Part shown: positions 55,920 to 64,000 of the stretch, piece by piece
Position numbering within the stretch: the stretch's first letter is position 1
Layout of the letters: each line of letters opens with the position of its first letter
Origin: Hesseltinella vesiculosa
Taxonomy: Eukaryota > Mucoromycota > Mucoromycetes > Mucorales > Cunninghamellaceae
NCBI GenBank assembly: GCA_002104935.1
Contig: MCGT01000006.1
Coordinates: 310,001-374,000, forward strand
Direction: 5' to 3'
Length of the DNA: 64,000 nucleotides
Made by a program: the position numbers and the translations under genes
The notes under the pieces: generated by a model
What the model was told of the DNA's origin: nothing
The model's input: only the letters and a program-made list of their open reading frames with translations
Databases searched by the model: none

Positions 55920-57429
55920 ATGAAAGCCATCTTTTTAAGTTTTGTTGTCTTGACAACCTTGGTGTCCAGTTTATATGCATTGTCAGCCACTGGTTCACGG
56001 GTACTTGTGCTTCTTGATGACCTGAAAGATCAGCCTCGCTACTCACGTTTTTGGCAATCCTTGCAAGGTAAATCATTCAAAAACAGAAAGACAGAGACAA
56101 AAAAAAAACACGTTCACTGAGAACTGATCTGAACACTTTCTAGAACGTCAATTCCAGCTTGACTTTAAGCAAGCCAACGATCCTGAACTCATTTTGGATT
56201 ATTTCGGTAAACCCAAGTATGAGCAAGTCATCCACTTTGCTCCCAAGACCGAAGGTAAACATGAAGACCACCTTGTTCGCTTGCGATTGTATTCATGTCA
56301 TCCTTGTTGTTGAATGTAGAAATTGCGGTGAAGAACCCATTACTTATCAAGTATGTCAGCGATGTAGCCAACCTCTTGGTGGCTGTTGATGCCCAGGCAG
56401 GCAACGCTGTGCGCGACCTGGCCAGTGAATTTGACATTGAGTTCGATCCCAAGGGAACGCATGTGCTTGACAAGAAGGCTGGTACCCACGACAATACTAT
56501 CGTCACCAGCCAAGTGATTGCGCCTGCCAGCATTATCAGTCAAGCATCCAAGGTGCTGTACAACGGTATTGGGCTTTTGACCGGCGACGTGCCTTTGGTG
56601 ACTCGTATCTTGTCCAGCGAAGCCGATTGCGTCAGTGCTGCTAGCTTCAGCGGCAGCGATGCCACAAGCAAAGTGGATTTGATTGCTGCCATGCAAACGC
56701 GTTCTTCCACTCGTGCCACCTTTGTCGGTTCCTTGGACTTTTTCTCGGATGCATTTTGGTCGGGTGATGTCAAGGGGTAAGATTGGGCGAAAAAGGCAAA
56801 AAGAGAAGAAAAGAGACAGGCCGGAAGAGATCAGCTGAGCTCACTCTTTCTTTATTAGCCTCAACACCGAAGGCAACAAGAATTTTATTACTGAATTGAC
56901 AAAGTGGACGTTTGCCGAGAAGAGCGTGCTCAAGGTGGTTGATCATCGTCATCACCCCAAGGACAGCACCGAGCCCTTGCCCTGGTACCGCATCAAAGAC
57001 GATATCGTGTACACCTTGGAAGTGACCGAATTCAAGGATGGCCAATGGGTGCCATTCCACGCCGACGACATTCAATTGGAAGTCATCATGCTCGATCCTT
57101 ATATCCGCACCACCCTGAAGGACGTGACCCCCGCCAGCCAGGACCATTTTGGACGCTTTGCCGCCAATGTCAAGTTGCCTGATGTTTATGGTGTGTTCAC
57201 CTTCAAAGTCAACTACAAACGTCCAGGTTGGACCTATCTCCTGGCTGAAGATGTCGTGGCTATCCGTCCATTCCGACACAATGAATATCCTCGTTTCTTG
57301 TCCGCTGCTTATCCTTATTATGCGTCTGTTGGCAGCATGATTGCTGGCTTCTTGGTCTTCAGCTTGGTTTGGTTGTCAACTTGGGGGATCCGTGCCAAAT
57401 CGCAATCTCAAAAACAAAAATCTCAATAA
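55920..57429 (+). CDS. WBP1: Oligosaccharyltransferase subunit OST48 / WBP1
   Basis: Essential subunit of the ER oligosaccharyltransferase that N-glycosylates secretory proteins. Exons 55920-56067, 56144-56254, 56320-56776 and 56859-57429 encode 428 residues. A signal peptide (MKAIFLSFVVLTTLVSSLYA) is followed by SRVLVLLDDLKDQPRYSRFW and a lumenal domain. That domain contains NPLLIKYVSD, RATFVGSLDFFSDAFW, YRIKDDIVYTLEV and PFRHNEYPRFLSAAYPYYAS. One transmembrane helix lies near the C-terminus (MIAGFLVFSLVWLSTWG), with a short basic Gln/Lys-rich cytosolic tail. All are typical of the family. Confidence 0.96.
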
Positions 57430-57985
57430 AAAAATAATAGGGCAAAAAAAAGAGGGGCTGAATAAAAGTTTTTTTTTTTTTTACCAATGACACATTTATC
57501 CTGCGGTTCCGTTGACATGTCAGGTCATTTGTTCTTGAAGGGCGAGGGGGGTGAACCTATCGACGATGACCGGTAAATCTGGGAAAACCAATTCTTCCCA
57601 CATCTCCTTTTTTACTCTCGGTAGTTGTCATGGTGATTTTTTCTGACAATGTCGGCAGGGACAACAAAGTTTCTATTGGAAAAGGGCACAAGGATATTGT
57701 GATTACGGCTGTTTTTAAGCATCCCCGGAATCCCCGAGTTGCAATTAGAAATGAGCAGGAGGGGAGTGCCACGGTTGAAATAAAGTTAAAATGCGAAAAC
57801 CCCCTCTCTCGCCAATGCGTTGTGATTTCATGCAGCGCTCTGGAGATATTAATGATTCTCTTTGGATGGCGACCCTTTATATTGCAGGCATTGAAAAGTA
57901 GTTTTTTTTTTTTTTCTTCTTTTTCTCAGTGATATCCCTCGTTCATTTTTCTGCTCATCCTCGCAACCACCGAACCTATAACCAA
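57430..57985. other. Intergenic
   Basis: Between OST48 and the MFS gene, both on the plus strand. It contains the OST48 3' UTR and the MFS promoter with oligo-T. An open frame at 57630-57932 has no recognisable features. Confidence 0.45.
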
Positions 57986-59785
57986 ATGACCATCTTGAAA
58001 CGAACGACAGCCAGCGATGAAGCAGAAACTTCGTCAAGCTACACCATTGTCGAGGACAATGCATCCTCAGATGAACCGCCACCAAAAACATATCCTCAAG
58101 CCTGGATGGGATTATTTTTCTTGGTCATGTTAAGAACGTCCGTGTCGGTGTTTCAATGTACATACACTGTGGTGCCTACCATCACTGGTGAGTTTTTTGG
58201 CGTCAGTCTCAGCGCTGTCAATTGGTTATCCAACATCCAAGGTTTGGTGTATGTGGCCCTGAGTTTTATCACTGGATGGATCTTTGAGCAGCTCGGTGTT
58301 AAACGTTCGGTAAACGAAGCACCGAAAATAACATCCATCGACTGATCTCGGGCTCACCCCTATTTTTTTTTTTTTTTTCTAGCTGATCTTGGCTGGGGTC
58401 TTGAATACCATTGGTGCTTGTTTGCGGTTCATTGCCGTTAAAATGTCCCCTCCCAATTTCGCTTTGACCATGGTTGGCCAAGTCGTTGGATCTATGGCTG
58501 CTCCGCTCTCCTTGAACATCATGACTCTGGTACAAAAAAAAAGTGCATCTTAAAAAAGCTGGGCTCATTGAAAATCATAGTTTGCCTCGACCTGGTTCAC
58601 TGAAAACATGCGAGCCACTGCAGGCATGTTCGTTGGTAAGCTATTTTCTCTTATTTAAAACGAAGCTGAGTCTCGTTTGTAGCTTCCAATTATGGTGGTA
58701 TACTTGCCATGTTCATGATCCCCAATGTTGTTACGGGCGTGGACCGCCTGGAGCTGATGGTGGGGACCTGAATTTACCCACCTTTTTTTTATTGATTTTT
58801 TTATTCCAGTCATTGATCATCCTGATCATGGCAGTAGGTACACTGATTCCGTTGATTTTTATGCCTGCCAAACCCCCTCGACCTCCTGTCCCCGAGCATA
58901 TTTTGCAGGTGGCCCAGAACATTACTTTCTTCAAGGGACTGCGCATGATTGTCAAAAATTACCATTTTTGGTTCCTGTTCCTGATCCATGGTTTAAACAT
59001 TGGCCTTGCCATTGGCTTCGGCACTGTATTTACTCAAATTGTCAACCCTCACGGCTATACCAATGCACAAGCTGGTTTGGTGAATGCCGTTGGCTTTTTC
59101 GCTGGCACCCTCGGTTGCTGTAAGGGGCAGAAAAATTCCTGCAGACATTGTTTTTTTTTTTGAACACTTTTTCTCTAGCCATTGCTGGTCCGGTGCTTGA
59201 TGCAACCAAGCAGCACAAGCTCTTTTTACGGCTGGTGTCTCCCATGGTCTTTGTCTCTTATCTAGGTTTCATGTTCATACGTAAAGATCCACCCCCCCTC
59301 CTCCTCAAAAAGAATACACGGGGACTCAAAAAAAGCTTTCTTGTTCATCTCAGTGCAACCTAACTCACTGGCAGCCATCATGTTTGTGATTTGTATCAAT
59401 CAATTCTTCCTTGCTTTTCTCATCCCCGTTGTCATTGAACTGGGCAGTGAAGGTATATCTGTGACTCCGTTTCCTATATCGTCCTAACCCCCTCCCCATT
59501 TTTTTAATGCCAGTATCTTACCCTATTCCCGAGGCCATTAGCAGCTCGCTGATTTGGCAAGGATGTCAGATTTTTGGCTTTATCTCTGTCCTGGTGATGG
59601 ACACGCTGCGTGACTCAAAGGGCGACATGTATCGCGCCCTCATCTTCCAAGTGGTGCTAGCCGGCATCATGGTGGTCCTGAGCTTCACGTTCCATGGTCC
59701 TATGGTTCGCCAGCAAGCGATAGCCTCTAGACAAGACCAAAAAGAAAAGGTGGTGCATTATGACCATACCTTGGAAAAAGCATGA
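57986..59785 (+). CDS. Major facilitator transporter, FLVCR/SLC49-like
   Basis: Eight exons (57986-58309, 58383-58529, 58581-58635, 58683-58759, 58810-59119, 59179-59280, 59354-59452, 59514-59785) encode 461 residues with about twelve membrane segments. The acidic N-terminus is followed by TM1 (WMGLFFLVMLRTSVSVFQ) and the segment INWLSNIQGLVYV-like loop. The FASTWFTENMRATAGMF block, the central loop with PAKPPRPPVPE and the C-terminal half LIPVVIELGSE...SYPIPEAISSSLIWQ match the SLC49 group (FLVCR, DIRC2). Members move haem, choline or related solutes; the substrate here is not deducible. Confidence 0.85.
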
Positions 59786-59886
59786 ATGAACCCTCTTTTT
59801 TCTCTCTCTTTCTGTAATTAACCAAATAAAAAAGATTTAAGACTGTCATTTTCCTTGTTTAATCCATATGTACACGTGCCTTTTTC

Positions 59887-60778
59887 CTAGTAATCATCCT
59901 CGTCGTCCTCGCTGTCAGCATTGCCCGATTGGAAAATGGATTTTTTGCCCTGAGCTGTCGCTGCTTCTTTTTTACGAATCACACCTACAGAGAAAAATGA
60001 GGATAAGCAGACTGTTCTTTTTTTTTTTTTTCCCTCCCGTTCTTACCAGCTTGACTGAATTGTGAAGCCAGGCGCTGTGTAGAAAAGCCATCTGTGTTTC
60101 CTAATTCATCAAAGCCCACGAGTCTGGCCATGAAAAAAAAAAGGTCAGCAAGGGATGGAACGGGCTGTTTCTACCTTCCGAGACTCTTACTTGGTTTTGA
60201 TATACCCATCGACCCAGCCAATGACGCAGGGCAGGACCTGGATCTGCAGTTTTTCGACCAAAAAGGGGGCATTTTCAACACTGATCTTGACAAAGCGAGT
60301 ATCCATATAGTCGTTCGCCAAGGTCTGCAAGTGCTGATCCATGATTTTGCAGCGTCTAAAATCAGAGTGGTAAAAATGGCCAACCATATACTTTTCTTTG
60401 AGCGTGGTATCCATGAATTCCTTTTCGCTTTCGATTTCCGTCAGCAGCCCATGCTGGCTCTCTTCCATGACTTTGCGCCGGGTAAATCTACAAATAAAAA
60501 AAATATATAATGATGTTGTGGGTTTCCATGGTGAGATTTCTACGTGGAGAGTTGGCTATGCTGGATGGGCAAGGGTTCTTACTCTTGCTGGATCGCTTGC
60601 AGACGTTGTTCTCGAAGGGAGGATAAAAAGTGATCATCATCCTTTTCCAGCTCGGCGAAGAGAGCTTCATCATCAGTTAAATCTTCCAGATCTTTTTCTC
60701 TAGGTGCGAGGCAATCAGATTAGATTAATTCCACATTAAACCTTGTTATAGCATCCTTACAAAGTCATCGTGCAAAGT
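59887..60778 (-). CDS. PLP1: TXNDC9 / PLP1 phosducin-like thioredoxin-fold protein
   Basis: Five exons (60778-60771, 60699-60583, 60487-60191, 60123-60047, 59984-59887) encode 198 residues. It has the acidic/coiled N-terminus, then the thioredoxin-like fold: MVGHFYHSDFRRCKIMDQHL, RFVKISVENAPFLVEKLQI, and the end block LVGFDELGNTDGFSTQRL. Only one cysteine is present at the usual active-site position, as in TXNDC9, so it is not a redox enzyme. The family helps CCT fold tubulin and actin. The first exon is only 8 nt (ATG plus five bases). The start lies 139 bp from the divergent OMA1 start. The tail ends in acidic Asp/Glu. Confidence 0.93.
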
Positions 60779-60917
60779 TGGATCGAGTCGTCAAAAAAGT
60801 GACAAGGGGAAGAAAAAAAGGAAACACAGGCGTGCGCTGAGTTTCCATTTTTTTTTTTTTTTTTGGCAACTGTGCCTGGAGACATTCCCCTTCTTCCCAA
60901 CTCCATATTTTTGTTTC

Positions 60918-62309
60918 ATGTTTTCAAGGCCAAGGCTACTACCAGCAACAGCCCAATCAGTCTCCCATTGTTGCCATTGGTCTGCTCGCTCCGTTCAACT
61001 TCGCCCGGCAGCATCTCGCTGGTTCCATGCATCGACCCGCCGTCCCAGCCCGATTCTGCCTCTGCCTGCTATCATTGCCAGTATCTTCAAGTCCGGCAAG
61101 CTGGTCAGCCTTGTATCCTTATCTTCCAAAACCTCATTGACATTGCTCCCGCATACGTTTAAACGAGACAAAGGCAAAACTGTAGGCAAGATCTTGATTG
61201 GCATTCCCATGGTTGGCATGGGGTTGCTTGTGGCTGTGGGCTTGGACCAGGTCTGCCTTCAGTTCGAAAGCACGGGACCCGTCGATTGACCCTCCTCTCC
61301 TGTTTTCTTTTCTTGTCCATAGGCTCCCAACACATCCCGTTTGCGATTTGTATACCTTTCCGAGGAGGAAGAGAAGCAAGAAGTAGATACAGCCGTTAGC
61401 GACCTCCTGCGATCACAAGCAGCCCTGCTGGTGGACCCCGACCATGGCTGCGTGCTCTGGCTGAAGTCCATTATCGACAATCTGGCCAAGGTGGTGCAAG
61501 ATGACATTCGCAGCCCTGTACGAGCCTACGAAGATCCTGTGCGCGATTACAAAGTGCATGTCGTAGCTGACGGCAATACGCTCAATGCGCTCTGCGCTGG
61601 CCAGAACATCATCGTCTACGACCTGATGCTCCAGGCCATGGATTACGACACAGACCGTATGGCGGTCATCCTCAGCCACGAAATGGCCCACCACGTCCAG
61701 CGCCATTTCGTGGAAACCCATGGCTTCGTCTCTCTCCTGCTTATGCTAGGCGACATCACCCGGGGTGTGTTTTGGGTCGTCACCGAGTCCCTCGGCCCAT
61801 ACGTTAATCAAAAGATCAATGATGCCATTCGCCAATTCGTCGACCTCAAATCCGAGACGACCTACAATCGCCAGCTGGAACGTGAAGCTGACCTGGTCGG
61901 CCTCAAATTTTTGGCCAAGGCTGGCTATGATCCCCGCGTTGCCCTGGATGTGTGGAATCGTATGGCACTCCTAGATGAAGAAATTAAAGCCCTCGAGGAA
62001 CGGCAGCTATTAGAACAACAGGCAGCCGCTACGGACGACCCTGCCACCTCGGCCTCGCTTGCTTCGCCTTCTGTGGGTGACATGCTGGATTCCTTTTTAT
62101 CGATGTGGTTCGGCTCTACCCATCCTCCCAGCGCGGAACGGCTTACCTATATGCAGGAACATATGGACGAGGCCGTCGCCTTGTATGAAGAAACCATCAA
62201 AATCAACGGCCTCCCTCAGCACTACGACCTGTTCCAAGACCCTCCTCGCACCTCCCCCAAAGCTTGGATGTTAGACGCCATCACTTGGCTCTGGCCAGGA
62301 TCGAAATGA
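60918..62309 (+). CDS. OMA1: Mitochondrial inner-membrane metallopeptidase OMA1
   Basis: Two exons (60918-61250, 61323-62309) encode 439 residues. A long Arg/Ser-rich presequence, ending near RWFHAST, targets mitochondria. One membrane span (about residues 92-109) precedes the M48 protease domain. The zinc site is ILSHEMAHHVQRH (His230-Glu-x2-His234), the third ligand lies in EREADLVGLKFLAKAGYDP, and STHPPSAERLTYMQ closes the fold. OMA1 cleaves the fusion dynamin OPA1/Mgm1 family and other substrates under stress. The C-terminal extension (GLPQHYDLFQDPPRTSPK) is longer than in bacterial relatives. Confidence 0.95.
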
Positions 62310-62650
62310 GATGCAATAAAAAAAAAGTTTTTGTTTTTCAGAGATGTTTATTGCCTATGGCAAGCCCTGGAGTTATAAATCACAAGGTAAGTTTCGTCTG
62401 CAGGTCAATGGAGCGGCAATGACGAAACAGCGATGATTCCTGGGTAAAAAAAAAAGCTAAGCTGATTTGGTTTCTTTCTTTTTTTGTAGCAACAAAACAA
62501 GAGCCAAGAAAGGGCGCCTGTTTTTGTATTCCCAACCCCGCCCCTTTTATTGTTGCGGCCCCTTTTTATTAGCTCTCTCTCTTTTTGCTTTTGGCAATTG
62601 TTGTTATTAACCTCCAGTGCCCTCATTCCCTCCTGCAATTCCAAGGTGGC

Positions 62651-64000
62651 ATGCTGGAACCCAATGTAACCAAAGAAATACTGGAGCGACTGCCGGATTG
62701 GAATCGCGCCATCACACCTTCAGGAAAGGTCGCCAAGGAACCCTGTTTCGTCCAGCAACGAATGCCATTGATCACTTTACTACGACAAGATCATACATCA
62801 GCCCGCCTGGTCACGCACAGCGCGTGGACTCATCAGCTGGTGGACAATGGGATCCTGTGGGACACAAGCAATGATATCACGATGCGAAGCCTGGCCATGA
62901 CCCAGCTCCTATTCTATCCACAGCAGCACACCGCCGATCCCGTCGATCATGCCGCCAAGTGCTTCCACGCCTTTTTGTTCAAAACCTGCGCATGGATGCC
63001 CGTCAATCAGATCCTAAGGCCTACCCTAAAGTTCCAGCGGGCTCTCGAACACGCCCTCACCCCTCCTAATCAAGACCCACGGCATGCTCTCCAAAAACTG
63101 ATCATCGTCTTTCATGTGTTTGGTTTTCTATGGCCGCAGCGGGTTATCCTCGGTAAAGTATCATGGCCCATGTGGCTCTCCTTCTCACTGTTTGCTTCGT
63201 ACTGTAGGCCGGCGAATGCACCTGAAAAAGCCATACAGAGTACGCTCGCGACGGGACCGACTGCTTCAATTGCGCATAGCCATGGACAAGGTTTATCAGA
63301 AATTCCAACAAGAAAAGGCCGAATTCAAAAAACCCAGCAGCCTGCAAGGCACTGACGAAGGTAATATGAAAAAAAAAAAAAGAGATGGCACGGCATGTGA
63401 GAGGTGGATGTGGTTGACACCTCCCTTTCAGAATAGAAGGTTTGACATGGTCTATTATCAAGCGCAACGATGTCAGCCCAATTTACGAATTCCTGGAAGA
63501 CCCTTGGCGACTGAAGATTGAGCAAGTAATCCATGCCTCCCTTCATCGTGTGCCCTTGCACCGACCGATCAAACTTCGCCATTTTCCCACCGACGCCTAT
63601 CTCTGCTGGACATTCCAAAACGGTGGCTACCAGCTGTCTGCATTCCCGCAACGCGCCTTGCTCGATCAGACCAAGAAGGACAAACAGCCCACACATCACC
63701 AATATTTGTGGCGCTTCACGCATGCTTCCGATCTGCCAACGTCTACCAGCCCTCTGCCATTGGATCACGCGCCATTCAGCCCGGCGTTTCCCGACCTTGA
63801 GGTAGCCTATCAACCCATGTATCTACGCTGCGGCTCCAAAGCCTACTTTGCTCCTGCCTGTTTGACCATGGTCACCCAGCAACTAGCCGAAACCACCCCC
63901 AACTCGCCAGCCATCTTGTCCTCCTTGGCCTCGTTACCCAGTCCCAAACGCACCCTCAGCTTTCAGCGGAAAAAGAAGACTGCCACATTGCCTTCTCCGC
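62651..64000 (+). CDS. Unknown protein (5' part; runs off the window)
   Basis: Three exons seen (62651-63152, 63208-63360, 63437 to the window end), phases agreeing. The N-terminal 167 residues are globular and helical (TKEILERLPDWNRAI, LVTHSAWTHQLVDNGILW, then FLFKTCAWMPVNQILRP). Exon 2 is basic and coiled. Exon 3 continues with a Pro/Ser-rich segment. I do not recognise a family; the gene continues beyond the window so its domain content is incomplete. Confidence 0.6.

Overview
The window is eukaryotic and fungal. Nearly every gene is split by 45-110 nt GT-AG introns, many carrying an oligo-T or oligo-A run. It encodes fungal-type genes: a chitin synthase, nucleoporin POM152, an FMP27-type lipid-transfer protein and an AMT/MEP ammonium transporter. 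It also keeps genes that Dikarya usually lack or have changed, including a RECQ1-type helicase, a DNAAF5/HEATR2-like HEAT protein, a Fanzor nuclease and a HAP1/BICD-like coiled-coil protein. That suggests an early-diverging fungus, probably Mucoromycota; this placement is inference. I rebuilt gene models by hand from splice sites. For each complete model I checked that intron phases agree and that the summed coding length is a multiple of three.

Layout. 1-3778: POM152 (cut by the window start) and ribosomal protein eL14. 3779-5470: no gene seen. 5471-8582: chitin synthase. 9238-12045: divergent pair of a DCN1-like neddylation factor and the mitochondrial carrier MTM1/SLC25A39. 12253-15679: a chromodomain protein whose frame requires a one-nucleotide exon. 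15749-16672: an E2 ubiquitin-conjugating enzyme. 16864-20743: a large near-perfect inverted repeat carrying two divergent copies of one unknown gene, plus one whole and one decapitated copy of another. 21735-23568: complex I NDUFV1. 24129-25790: ammonium transporter with a GATA-rich upstream region. 26679-36152: a 2,966-residue FMP27/Hobbit (BLTP2) protein. 36654-37865: homeobox factor. 38374-40901: RECQ1-type helicase. 41572-42903: coiled-coil protein with an AAxxG box. 43645-45093: C2H2 zinc-finger protein. 45288-47001: DNAAF5-like protein. 47098-47210: 5S rRNA. 47595-48085: eL34. 48547-51885: frameshifted Fanzor. 52683-54036: SEC14-like protein. 54218-55506: Myb-like/HNH protein. 55920-57429: OST48/WBP1. 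57986-59785: MFS transporter. 59887-60778: TXNDC9/PLP1. 60918-62309: OMA1. 62651-64000: unknown protein running off the end.

Most genes are unrelated housekeeping functions; there is no operon-like logic. The special content is the inverted repeat, the decaying Fanzor, the Myb-like/HNH protein, and the chromodomain protein whose C-terminal half may resemble the SPOC region of Chp1/TASOR.
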